A stretch of DNA of 52,512 bases, from contig NZ_CABQJR010000017.1 of the NCBI RefSeq assembly GCF_902464545.1, forward strand, positions 1 through 52,512, in the 5' to 3' direction. Shown here one piece after another: positions 41,001 to 48,759 of the stretch (position 1 is the stretch's first letter; each line of letters begins with the position of its first letter). Source of the stretch: an uncultured Senegalimassilia sp. Lineage in GTDB: Bacteria > Actinomycetota > Coriobacteriia > Coriobacteriales > Eggerthellaceae. Both the position numbers and the translations under genes were made by a program. The notes under the pieces were generated by a model. The model made no database searches. It was given only the letters and a program-made list of their open reading frames with translations, and was not told the DNA's origin.

Positions 41001-41948
41001 ATGGCGAAGATCAAGACGAAGGCTCTGGCGCGCCATCGCCGCCTCATCCTGAATCGCGGAGTGCGCTGGGCGGTGCAGATCGCGTTCTTCATAGCGTTCC
41101 CCGCCGTGTTCAGCGCAGCGTTCAACGGCGTGAAATACGCATTTACCCAGATCGGAGCCATGCAGCCGATCGAGCTGAGCGCTTTTATCGTCACGTTGAC
41201 GGCGGTGCTGGCGTTCACCGTGGTGTTCGGCCGCTTCTTTTGCGGCTATGCCTGCGCGTTCGGAACGCTGGGCGATGCCCTGTTCGCCTTGTTCTCCCCC
41301 GTGCGCAAGAAGCTGGGCATCGGAGCAAGGAAACCGCTTTTGCTCCCGAAGCTGCAACGCGCGCTGCAGCTGCTGAAATACCTGGTGCTGGTCGTCATTT
41401 GCGGGCTGTGCCTCACGGGCACGTGGTCGAGCATCTCGGGCTACAGCCCTTGGACAGCGTTCGCGGGCATCATCGCCGGCAACATCGACGGCATTGCGGC
41501 GGGCGCGTTCGTCATCCTCGGCGCCATCGCGCTTGGCATGCTGTTCGTGGAGCGTTTCTTCTGCCAGTTCCTCTGCCCGCTCGGCGCGGTGTTCAGCCTG
41601 CTGCCGGTGCTCCCCTTCTCCGCTTTCCGCCGCGATACCGCGCGCTGCGCGAAGAGGTGCGGGCTGTGCAAGCGCTCGTGCCCGGTGTCGGTGCACCCCG
41701 ATCCCGATGCGCTTACCGCAGGCGAGTGCATCTCGTGCGGTCGATGCGCCGACGGATGCCCCCTGGAGAACGTGGCGATGCTGCGCGTGCCCAACCCGAA
41801 CGCTGCGGCGGCGTCGAGACTCGCGGAAGCGCCCGGCGCTAAGAAGGCCCAGGTCAGGGAATATCTTGTACGTCTACGCGGCACCGAGGTCCCCTTGGTG
41901 CTGATCAAGGCGGCAGCGCTTTTCGCGCTGTTCTGGTTGTTCGCATAG
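41001..41948 (+). CDS. NapH/NosR-type 4Fe-4S membrane protein
   Basis: The 315-residue protein has about five membrane helices, paired cysteine motifs at membrane borders (FFCGYACAFGTLGD and FFCQFLCPLGA, typical of the NapH/NosR/RdxA family) and two C-terminal 4Fe-4S motifs (CGLCKRSCP and CISCGRCADGCP). Such proteins move electrons from menaquinol through the membrane to flavin or Fe-S carriers. An in-frame ATG at 40989 that overlaps the previous stop is an alternative start. It provides the probable electron entry into this flavin system. Confidence 0.92.
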   Translation: MAKIKTKALARHRRLILNRGVRWAVQIAFFIAFPAVFSAAFNGVKYAFTQIGAMQPIELSAFIVTLTAVLAFTVVFGRFFCGYACAFGTLGDALFALFSPVRKKLGIGARKPLLLPKLQRALQLLKYLVLVVICGLCLTGTWSSISGYSPWTAFAGIIAGNIDGIAAGAFVILGAIALGMLFVERFFCQFLCPLGAVFSLLPVLPFSAFRRDTARCAKRCGLCKRSCPVSVHPDPDALTAGECISCGRCADGCPLENVAMLRVPNPNAAAASRLAEAPGAKKAQVREYLVRLRGTEVPLVLIKAAALFALFWLFA

Positions 41949-41969
41949 GAAACGAAAAGGATTTAGTTG

Positions 41970-43034
41970 ATGGAGAACGGAACGATCTCACGCCGAAGGT
42001 TCCTCATGCTTGCGGCTGGCTCGGTTTGCGCAATGGCCATGCCCGCATGGCTGGCAGGCTGCTCGGCGGCGCAAAACGACGAAGGAGGTGGCGCGACGGC
42101 GGATGACGGCGCCGATAGCGCAGCTTACGAGGTCCAATCCCTCACGCTGTTTTTGTTCGACACCGTCATCCAAATCAGCGCGTTATGCGCGCCCGAGCTG
42201 ATGGACCGCATCTCCGAGCGCTGCCGATTCTTCGAGGACCGCTTCTCGCGCACGAAGGAAGGCAGCGATATCTGGAACATCAACCAAGCGCACGGCGCAC
42301 CGGTGGAGGTTTCCGAGGAGACGGCGCGGTGCATCGAGGCATCGCTTGCGTATTCCGAGGCTTCGGGCGGCCTGTTCGACATCAGCATCGGCGCCGTTTC
42401 CAGCCTTTGGGATTTCGTCGAGGGCATCAAGCCAGACGACGATGCGATCAAGGAGGCGGTCAAGCACGTCGACTACCGAACGATCTCAGTCGATGGCACC
42501 ACGGTAACGCTGACCGACCCCGATGCGATGCTCGACCTTGGCGGAATCGCAAAGGGGTTCATCACCGACGACCTGGTCTCCATGTTGCGGGAAGCGGGAT
42601 GCAAAAGCGCCATGCTCTCCCTGGGAGGCAACGTCTACGTGCTGGGGGAAAGCTTCCGCGGCGACGATTGGAACGTTGGCGTGCAGGACCCCAATGGCGC
42701 GGCGAACGACGTGATCGCAAGCATCCCGGCACGCAACAAATCCCTGGTCACAAGCGGGCTGTACGAACGCAGCTTCACTGTCGAGGACGTGTTGTACCAC
42801 CACATCCTCGACCCGCGCACGGGATATCCGGCGAAGACGGACCTGGCAAGCGCCTCGATCGTGTCCGACAGCTCCACCGATGGCGATGCGTATTCCACCA
42901 CGCTGTTCCTGATGGGGCACGACAAAGCCATGGACCTGCTGAACTCCGACGAGCGCTTCAGCGGCTTGCTGGTTGACATGAACGACACAGCCACGGCGTC
43001 GAACGGTTCCAGGTTCACGCTCCTGAGCGAATAG
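41970..43034 (+). CDS. apbE: FAD:protein FMN transferase (ApbE), Tat lipoprotein
   Basis: The ATG at 41970 has AAAAGG 9 bp upstream; a TTG at 41967 is also possible. The 354-residue protein has a twin-arginine signal (SRRRFLMLAAGS) and a lipobox (WLAGC), so it should be exported folded and lipid-anchored. The ApbE core shows DLGGIAKGF (near 190), LSLGGNVYVLG, and HHILDPRTGYPAKTD with SDSSTDGDAYSTTLFLMG for FAD and metal binding. It would attach FMN to the threonines of the SGAT motifs in the neighbouring FMN_bind proteins. Confidence 0.96.
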   Translation: MENGTISRRRFLMLAAGSVCAMAMPAWLAGCSAAQNDEGGGATADDGADSAAYEVQSLTLFLFDTVIQISALCAPELMDRISERCRFFEDRFSRTKEGSDIWNINQAHGAPVEVSEETARCIEASLAYSEASGGLFDISIGAVSSLWDFVEGIKPDDDAIKEAVKHVDYRTISVDGTTVTLTDPDAMLDLGGIAKGFITDDLVSMLREAGCKSAMLSLGGNVYVLGESFRGDDWNVGVQDPNGAANDVIASIPARNKSLVTSGLYERSFTVEDVLYHHILDPRTGYPAKTDLASASIVSDSSTDGDAYSTTLFLMGHDKAMDLLNSDERFSGLLVDMNDTATASNGSRFTLLSE

Positions 43035-43051
43035 AAGGAGGTAGGTGCAGC

Positions 43052-43453
43052 ATGACGGTTGCTCAAAAGAGGGCATACAGGCGAATGAGGGTCAACGTTA
43101 TTGCGGTGCTGGTCATCACGGCGCTTGCATTGGCTGCCGCCGCGGCAGCCAACGTGCTTGGCAACGCGGTCGACGCCCGGACCGCCGTCATCCAAGATGC
43201 AGACGGCAACACGTTCGCGATGCCCCTTTCCAAAGACGACGTCCTTACGGTGGCCTCGAGCGCAGGCACGAACGTGGTCGAGGTGCAATCAGGCAAAGTA
43301 CGCGTGAGCGAGGCCGACTGCCCCAACCAAGACTGCGTCGATCAAGGTTGGATCTCGAATGCAGGGCAGCAGATCGTATGCCTTCCGCATAAGCTTGTGG
43401 TGAACATAACGGATGAGGACGCCGCATCTGCCTACGATGTTGTCGGGCAATAG
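43052..43453 (+). CDS. NusG domain II-containing membrane protein (EetA-like)
   Basis: A strong AAGGAGGT site precedes the ATG. The 133-residue protein has one N-terminal helix (about 14-36) and a beta-rich extracytoplasmic domain with CPNQDCVDQGWISNAGQQIVCLPHKLVV, the signature of NusG_II proteins that accompany flavin-based extracellular electron transfer. The three cysteines are conserved in this family and may form a disulfide or bind metal. EetA of Listeria is of this type; paired with the Gx-family gene downstream it reproduces the EetA-EetB order. Confidence 0.88.
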   Translation: MTVAQKRAYRRMRVNVIAVLVITALALAAAAAANVLGNAVDARTAVIQDADGNTFAMPLSKDDVLTVASSAGTNVVEVQSGKVRVSEADCPNQDCVDQGWISNAGQQIVCLPHKLVVNITDEDAASAYDVVGQ

Positions 43454-43471
43454 CGGGCCGAGCGCTTCATT

Positions 43472-44860
43472 ATGGCCGTAAATCCCCGAATCATCGCCAC
43501 GCAGCGCCTTGCGCGCATTTCCCTTTTGAGCGCGCTTGCGCTTGTACTGAGCTATATCGAAGCGATGATCCCGCTTCCCGTGGCATTGCCGGGCGTGAAG
43601 CTCGGCTTGGCGAACGTAGCGGTGGTGGTAGCGCTCCTCGGGCTCGACATGCGCGCCGCCGCCGCGGTTGCAGTGGTGAAAGTGATGGCATCGGGTTTCC
43701 TGTTCGGGTCGCCGACGATGCTCATGTACAGCCTAGGCGGCACGGCGCTCGCGTTCGCAGGGAGCGCGGCGGTGTCCCTGATCCCCGGCCTAGGCGCAGT
43801 GGCGACGTGCATGGTGGCGGCGATCTTGCATAACACGGGCCAGATCGCGGTCGCCGCCCTGTTGCTGGGAACGCCATCGGTGCTGCTGAGCCTGCCGCCG
43901 CTCGCTGTGGCGGCTTGCGCGACGGGTTTCGCCACGGGCGCCGTTGCGGCAGGCGTGCTGGCGGCGCAGCCCGACAACGTGCATGCGGGCGAAGGCTTCG
44001 AAATCCCGCAACCCCGCGCGAAAAGACAAGCGCCGTCGGGTGGAAGAGGCTTCGCACCGCTTGCCGCCGACGTTGCAACGTTCGGCGCATATCGCCCCGG
44101 AGCGACGATCGCCCATAGGCTGGATCCGCGCGTGAAGATCGTCTTCGCAACGCTGTTCATCGCGGCGGCGTTCGTCGCACAGGGCGCTGCGGCGCTGCTC
44201 ATCCTGCTTGCATCTGCGGTGGGCGTGCAAGCAGCATCGGGATCAAGCGCGCGAGCAGAGCTTCGTTCCTTGAAGCCGTTCGCGTGGCTTATGGCCTTCG
44301 TGCTGGTCTTCGATACGTTGTTCGTGAATTCAGGCGATGTCATATGGTGCGCGGGCCCGGCGACGATCACCACCGGCGGAGCGTCGTGCGCGATCGAGAA
44401 CGTGCTGCGTTTCGCATGCGTGCTGCTCGGCACGTCGGCGCTTATGGCCACCACATCCCCGACGCAGCTCACCGATGGGTTCTCGCTGATGCTGCGCCCG
44501 CTTGGCCGCTTCGGCGTGCGCACGGCATCCGCCGGCCTAGCGATGAGCATGACGCTGCGCTTCATCCCCACGCTGACGAAGGAGTTCAACAAGGTGTGCA
44601 TCGCCCAGATGTCGCGCGGCGCCGATTTCGCGAACGGCGGCGTTCTGCATCGCGCTCTTGCGCTCGTGTCGGCGCTTGTCCCCATGTTCGCCAGCGCATT
44701 GCGCCGCTCTGAATCGATCGCGTACGCAGTCGAGGCCCGCGCGTTCGGTGCTGCCGGCGCCTCGCGGACCTGCCTGCGCGACTACCGCCTTCGGCGCATC
44801 GACTGGGCGGTCCTTGCGACGGCGACGGCCCTTCCGCTTATCGAGCTGGCATTGCGGTAG
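43472..44860 (+). CDS. Fusion of Gx/EetB-like (heptaprenyl diphosphate synthase component I family) protein and EcfT
   Basis: The 462-residue protein joins two domains. Residues 1-170 (LSALALVLSYIEAMIPLPVALPGVKLGLANV, then several helices) match the Gx transporter/Hpre_diP_synt_I family, an S-component-like fold that includes EetB. Residues about 205-462 match EcfT, the energy-coupling transmembrane subunit of ECF transporters (HRLDPRVKIVFATLFI, SLMLRPLGRFGVRTASAGLAMSMTLRFIPTLTKEF, and the coupling motif AQMSRGADF plus EARAFGAAG). A Pro/Arg-rich linker connects them. The two are normally separate genes. No EcfA ATPase gene is in the window. The ribosome site is weak. Confidence 0.88.
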   Translation: MAVNPRIIATQRLARISLLSALALVLSYIEAMIPLPVALPGVKLGLANVAVVVALLGLDMRAAAAVAVVKVMASGFLFGSPTMLMYSLGGTALAFAGSAAVSLIPGLGAVATCMVAAILHNTGQIAVAALLLGTPSVLLSLPPLAVAACATGFATGAVAAGVLAAQPDNVHAGEGFEIPQPRAKRQAPSGGRGFAPLAADVATFGAYRPGATIAHRLDPRVKIVFATLFIAAAFVAQGAAALLILLASAVGVQAASGSSARAELRSLKPFAWLMAFVLVFDTLFVNSGDVIWCAGPATITTGGASCAIENVLRFACVLLGTSALMATTSPTQLTDGFSLMLRPLGRFGVRTASAGLAMSMTLRFIPTLTKEFNKVCIAQMSRGADFANGGVLHRALALVSALVPMFASALRRSESIAYAVEARAFGAAGASRTCLRDYRLRRIDWAVLATATALPLIELALR

Positions 44861-44895
44861 CGACACGGGCGGCCTCGTTGGGAGGGCGGCTCGAT

Positions 44896-45414
44896 TTATG
44901 CCTGCTTATCGGTTTTCACTATGAAGCCGAAGTAGATGATATGGCCGATCCATACCGCTGCCAAAATGAGCCGTCCGACGGGGACGCGGCCCATCAGGGC
45001 GAAGCCGATGGCCAGCAGCACCGTCACCGGGACGAGGATGGTGAGCTTCGCTCGCAGCGTCATGGAGCGCTTGGTCACGTAGCCCTCCAGCACCTGCTTG
45101 TACACCTTCGTGCCTTTGAACCAGCCGTTCAGACGCGCGGAGCTGCGGGCGAAGCAGAACGCCGCCACCAGGATGAACGGCGTGGTGGGCAGGATCGGCA
45201 GCACCACGCCGACCATCCCCAGCGCAAGGAACGCGAAGCCGCCGACGGCCCACAGGGTCTGGCCGACGCGGTGGCTGCCGCCCGTTAGGCGACGCGATGT
45301 CGCGTGGAATGGGCCGCTACCGCCGGGACAGGCCGCTTCCGCCGATCGGGCGGCATCGGGATATGCCGAGCCGGAGGACACCGCCTGCTCGACCAAGGCA
45401 ATCTGCTCGTTCAC
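44896..45414 (-). CDS. DUF454 (YbaN-family) membrane protein
   Basis: GTG start at 45414. After a 50-residue variable N-terminus the 172-residue protein has the DUF454 signature: GFAFLALGMVGVVLPILPTTPFILVAAFCFARSS, with three to four helices and a middle loop SARLNGWFKGTKVYKQVLEGY. Its function is unknown; family members occur near haem and electron-transfer genes. It is convergent with the EcfT-fusion gene, 35 bp away, without an obvious terminator between them. Confidence 0.88.
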   Translation of the reverse strand: MNEQIALVEQAVSSGSAYPDAARSAEAACPGGSGPFHATSRRLTGGSHRVGQTLWAVGGFAFLALGMVGVVLPILPTTPFILVAAFCFARSSARLNGWFKGTKVYKQVLEGYVTKRSMTLRAKLTILVPVTVLLAIGFALMGRVPVGRLILAAVWIGHIIYFGFIVKTDKQA

Positions 45415-45575
45415 GTTTCACGCTCGCTAACTGTTTCTATTCGCTAACAAATCTTGAGAAGTTTACCATGGCTTCTTTAGCGAGGCAATCGCAGCGCATG
45501 GTCGCCGCATTGAAGTTACCCACGGCTATCCGTGTGGCGGTTGTGCGGAGCCGGGCAGCTGCGGCCGATTAGCGC

Positions 45576-45604
45576 TTGCGCTCGGACGGAGGGCCGGGTA
45601 TTCT
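45576..45604 (+). promoter_or_regulatory. Predicted promoter of rubrerythrin gene
   Basis: TTGCGC (45576-45581), 17-bp spacer, TATTCT (45599-45604). The Fur-like box starts about 10 bp downstream, over the expected transcript start. Confidence 0.55.
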
Positions 45605-45613
45605 ATAGCTATT

Positions 45614-45632
45614 GAGATTGATTCTCATTAAT
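45614..45632 (+). promoter_or_regulatory. Fur/PerR-like operator upstream of rubrerythrin
   Basis: GAGATTGATTCTCATTAAT agrees at 13 of 19 positions with the Fur consensus GATAATGATAATCATTATC and contains the palindrome TGAGA-N5-TCTCA. Placed at the transcript start, it would act as a repressor site for iron or peroxide control. Confidence 0.65.
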
Positions 45633-45676
45633 GATTCCAAACGGAACCACTACTTCAGACGAGAAGGAGTATCACC

Positions 45677-46288
45677 ATGAATAAGCGCACCGAGCTGCCC
45701 ACCGCAGAGAATTCCTCCAACTTCAACCGCGTCGCCGGCGCAACCTGCCAGGTCGGCACCACGCTGGAGAACCTGAAGGCCGCCGTGTGCGGCGAGACGG
45801 GCGCTTCCGCCAAGTACGCCGCCTGCGCCAAGCTTGCCAAGGAGAAGGGCTACGAGCAGCTGGGCCGCCTGTGGGAGGCCACCAGCGCCGCCGAGCAGGT
45901 GCACATCCGCCTGGAGGCCGGCCTGGTCGAGGAGCTTGAGCCGGGTTACGAGCGCCCCACGGCCGACGCCCCCGAGCTGGAGGAGATTGACCTGAACCTG
46001 ATCGCCTCCGCCAACGGCGAGATCTTCGAGACCTCCGACATGTACCCAGGCTTCATCGCTAAGGCCCAGGAGGAGGGCAACGACAAGGCCGTCCAGGTGT
46101 TCACCAAGGCCAAGCTGGCCGAGGCCGTGCACGCCGAGCTGTACCTGCAGGCGTACAACAACATCGACGCCGCCGATGACGACTCCTACTTCCTGTGCCC
46201 GGGCTGCGGCTACATCGAGAAGGGTTCCGCCGCCCCCGAGAACTGCCCCATCTGCGGCGCTCCCGCCAAGGTGTTCAAGCAGTTCTAA
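45677..46288 (+). CDS. Rubrerythrin
   Basis: The 203-residue protein has an N-terminal diiron ferritin-like four-helix domain (glutamates in LENLKAAVCGETGASAKY, WEATSAAEQVHI and LAEAVHAELY) and a C-terminal rubredoxin-like FeCys4 domain (FLCPGCGYIEKG and CPICGAP). It reduces hydrogen peroxide with NAD(P)H-derived electrons in anaerobes. AGAAGGAG precedes the ATG, and a Fur/PerR-like box suggests iron or peroxide control. It is monocistronic. Confidence 0.96.
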   Translation: MNKRTELPTAENSSNFNRVAGATCQVGTTLENLKAAVCGETGASAKYAACAKLAKEKGYEQLGRLWEATSAAEQVHIRLEAGLVEELEPGYERPTADAPELEEIDLNLIASANGEIFETSDMYPGFIAKAQEEGNDKAVQVFTKAKLAEAVHAELYLQAYNNIDAADDDSYFLCPGCGYIEKGSAAPENCPICGAPAKVFKQF

Positions 46289-46308
46289 GCCGTAGGCAAA
46301 CGAATCGC

Positions 46309-46335
46309 AAAGGCCGCCCACCGGGCGGCCTTTTT
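46309..46335 (+). terminator. Terminator of rubrerythrin gene
   Basis: AAAGGCCGCCC-ACC-GGGCGGCCTTTTT, 20 bp past the stop. Confidence 0.92.
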
Positions 46336-46473
46336 GCTGTTTGCTGCCAAAAATCGCGCGAGTGCGTGTCCATCCAGGGCCGAGCAAAAACTCGGTCCTT
46401 TTCGTTTCCGTCGAGGAATACCGGCAAGTACGAAAGGGGCTGCCCAAGTCGGGAAAGACACCAGCAACACGCA

Positions 46474-46499
46474 AGCGGCCGCCCGATCGGGCGGCCGCT
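46474..46499 (-). terminator. Hairpin at the end of the phosphodiesterase gene
   Basis: AGCGGCCGCCC-GATC-GGGCGGCCGCT, 8 bp past the stop on the minus strand. The following bases are not T-rich, but the stem is perfect. Confidence 0.65.
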
Positions 46500-46506
46500 T
46501 CGCTAT

Positions 46507-47031
46507 CTATTTCCCCATCTCCATCAAGACTTCGCCTTCGAGCGATTCGACGCGAGCCGCGCGAACGCGGCCCGCTTCCAGCTCGATAAAGCCGACCGAT
46601 GCCGGGAACCCGCCACGCGGGCGGCTGCAGCTTCCCGGACAGATGAACAGGCTTGCCGGGTACGCATCGCGGCCGGTGAGGATCTCGGGGATATGGGTGT
46701 GCCCGTGCACGCACACTTGCGGCAGCGGGTCGCCCGGCGCGATCGCGCGCGAGCCGTTGAAGCCGATGCGCGCGTCGTTGGGATAGTGCGCAACCAAGAA
46801 GCGCACGCCGTCGATAACCGGATAAGCGAACCGCGTCACGTTCTTGCCGTATTCGTCGTAGTCGTTGTTGCCCAGCACCGCCGTAGTGGGCGCCATGATC
46901 TGCAGCTCGCGCAAAATGCCGGGGTCGCAGATATCGCCCGCATGGATGATGTGGTTGCAATACGCCAAAGCGCCCAGCGCCGCATCGGGCAGACGCCCAT
47001 GCGTATCCGAGACCAATCCAACCAGCTTCAT
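46507..47031 (-). CDS. YfcE/MJ0936-type metallophosphodiesterase
   Basis: The 174-residue protein has the calcineurin-like metal motifs in order: VSDTHGRLP, HAGDICDP, LGNNDYDEYG, VAHYPN and VHGHTHIP. This size and pattern match the YfcE family, which hydrolyses phosphodiesters in vitro; the natural substrate is unclear. An AAAGGAG lies 14 bp before the ATG, a little far. The second LuxR gene's stop lies 36 bp upstream, so the two may be cotranscribed. Confidence 0.92.
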   Translation of the reverse strand: MKLVGLVSDTHGRLPDAALGALAYCNHIIHAGDICDPGILRELQIMAPTTAVLGNNDYDEYGKNVTRFAYPVIDGVRFLVAHYPNDARIGFNGSRAIAPGDPLPQVCVHGHTHIPEILTGRDAYPASLFICPGSCSRPRGGFPASVGFIELEAGRVRAARVESLEGEVLMEMGK

Positions 47032-47066
47032 GCAAGCATCACCTTCTCCTTTAGGCGAACAGCGCC

Positions 47067-48554
47067 CTACCCTTTCTCCACCAGATCGATCAGGTCCTGG
47101 TGCGAATGGATGTCCAGCTTCGCGTATATGTGCTTGACGTGGGCTTTCACCGTGTTGCGCGATACCACCAGCTGCTCCTGGATGTAGGCGCGGTCGCGGC
47201 CGCGCGCGAGCATCTGGAACACCTCGAGCTCGCGCGGGGTCAGGCTGTACTGGCTTGCCAGCGCCTGGCAGCGCTCATCGAACGTGGCCTTGGGCGTCTC
47301 GACCACCGCCGTCTCGACCGGCGTCACGCCGTCGATGACCTCGCGGAAGCTGAACCGCCGCAGCCCGATGAGCGCATAGCCGACGAACAGCAGGATCAAC
47401 GCCGCAGCGAACAGGTCGAACAGCGGCGTGCCCATGCCGGCGAGCACGTTCGCGCGCACGCCCACCGCCGCACCCAGCGTAGATCCCAAACCCGAGATGC
47501 CGCGACCCCACGCGAACGCCGCCACCGCGCCGCGGCTGTTACGCGCCGCCACCGCGACGAGCACGGCCCATGCGACCATGTCGAACAGCGTGTTGCCCGT
47601 GGACAGCAGCAGCACCGTGGCGATGCTCGAGCGCGGCAAGTCCATGGTCATGGCCAAAAAGCCCGCCACGATGAACAGCACCGACACCTGCACGAGCAGA
47701 TCGGCGGGGAAACGCTTCTCGGACAGCAGCGCCCAGACGGCCACCACGGCCACGGGCAGGATCGCGAAGAACGAAGACAGGGGCACGCCACCGACCTCGC
47801 CGAAACGCAGCGAGCAGCCGAACGCCACGCGGAACAGGAACAGGCACACGAACAGCTGGCTGGCCAGCGGCAGAAACGACGAAGGGCGCGTGACCGAGAA
47901 GTCGTGCGGCGCCTCGCCGGCCTGCGTCTGCTCGAGCACCGGGCGCGCATCGCGCCACGACAAGGCCCATGCGGCGAAGGGCGCCGCAAGGAAGAACACC
48001 GTGCCCGCCCACACAGGCAAAAGCCACGCGAACGCCGACGCCGCAGCTTGCGCCACGAACGCCAGCGGGATCAGCACGCTTGCCTGAGCGGTGGACAGCC
48101 GCGACGCGGCGATGCCCGCGGTCAACGCGCACCACGCGCGGCCAACCGCCAGCGCGCACGACGTCAGCACCAGCAACGGCGCGCTGCCCAATCCCAGCGC
48201 CAACGGAAGGGCGCAGCCTACCACCATGAGCGCAAAAACGCCCGCGTTCAGCTCCCGCACATGCAAAAGCGCAGGTCGGAAGGTCGCCAGCAAGCCAATG
48301 GCTATGAGAACCGCCGCGTTGGCGGTGATGGATATGTCACGCGCGTACGTGAAAATCCCGTCGAAGGCCGGGAACACCGATACGTTCATGAACGACGAGA
48401 CGGAAAGCACCAGCGACAGCGCAGCGAACGAGCGCCAGAACGCCGGCGTGAACAAGTCGCGCACGTTAGCGCGGTCGGCTTCGGTATGCACATCGGCGGC
48501 TTTCTCGTGGGCGTTCACAGCTTGGCCTTCGCCGTATGTCATCTTCTTCGTCAT
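47067..48554 (-). CDS. Second membrane-spanning LuxR-family regulator
   Basis: The 495-residue protein has a short polar N-terminus, about twelve membrane helices (residues about 40-410) and a C-terminal LuxR helix-turn-helix (SLTPRELEVFQMLARGR, VVSRNTVKAHVKHIYAKLDIHS). It is a paralogue of the regulator at 4829. Its ATG at 48554 is preceded at exactly 7 bp by the extended -10 TGCTAGAAT and has no ribosome site; the ATG at 48563 overlaps that box, so 48554 is preferred. It lies directly downstream of the cytochrome c/flavin reductase operon, the probable target, from which a terminator separates it. Confidence 0.9.
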   Translation of the reverse strand: MTKKMTYGEGQAVNAHEKAADVHTEADRANVRDLFTPAFWRSFAALSLVLSVSSFMNVSVFPAFDGIFTYARDISITANAAVLIAIGLLATFRPALLHVRELNAGVFALMVVGCALPLALGLGSAPLLVLTSCALAVGRAWCALTAGIAASRLSTAQASVLIPLAFVAQAAASAFAWLLPVWAGTVFFLAAPFAAWALSWRDARPVLEQTQAGEAPHDFSVTRPSSFLPLASQLFVCLFLFRVAFGCSLRFGEVGGVPLSSFFAILPVAVVAVWALLSEKRFPADLLVQVSVLFIVAGFLAMTMDLPRSSIATVLLLSTGNTLFDMVAWAVLVAVAARNSRGAVAAFAWGRGISGLGSTLGAAVGVRANVLAGMGTPLFDLFAAALILLFVGYALIGLRRFSFREVIDGVTPVETAVVETPKATFDERCQALASQYSLTPRELEVFQMLARGRDRAYIQEQLVVSRNTVKAHVKHIYAKLDIHSHQDLIDLVEKG

Positions 48555-48561
48555 ACGCCCC

Positions 48562-48570
48562 ATTCTAGCA
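48562..48570 (-). promoter_or_regulatory. Extended -10 promoter of the second luxR gene, leaderless geometry
   Basis: Minus-strand TGCTAGAAT fits TGnTAnnnT; seven bases (GGGGCGT) separate it from the ATG at 48554. The arrangement repeats that at 32704-32720. Confidence 0.5.
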
Positions 48571-48664
48571 TGCTGCGATTCTCATCCGTTAGCAGGCAGC
48601 GGTCCGTCTCACCCTGCGACGGCCCCTCCTTGCGCGCAGCGCCACCGCGCCCCCGGCAACGGGA

Positions 48665-48696
48665 AAGCGCCGCACACCCGAAGGTGCACGGCGCTT
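48665..48696 (-). terminator. Terminator after the flavin reductase gene
   Basis: AAGCGCCG and CGGCGCTT enclose a second stem with a CGAA tetraloop; TTT follows on the minus strand. It lies about 65 bp past the reductase stop. Confidence 0.75.
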
Positions 48697-48759
48697 CATA
48701 GGTCAGCGCGTAGCGGGCTCCCGCGATCCGCAAACTCGCAGGATCTCTCCCGGCAGGCC

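Noticed and set aside
45468..45572. 34-codon frame upstream of rubrerythrin
   Set aside because: Very weak ribosome site and Arg/Ala-rich product; it overlaps nothing recognisable and precedes the predicted promoter.
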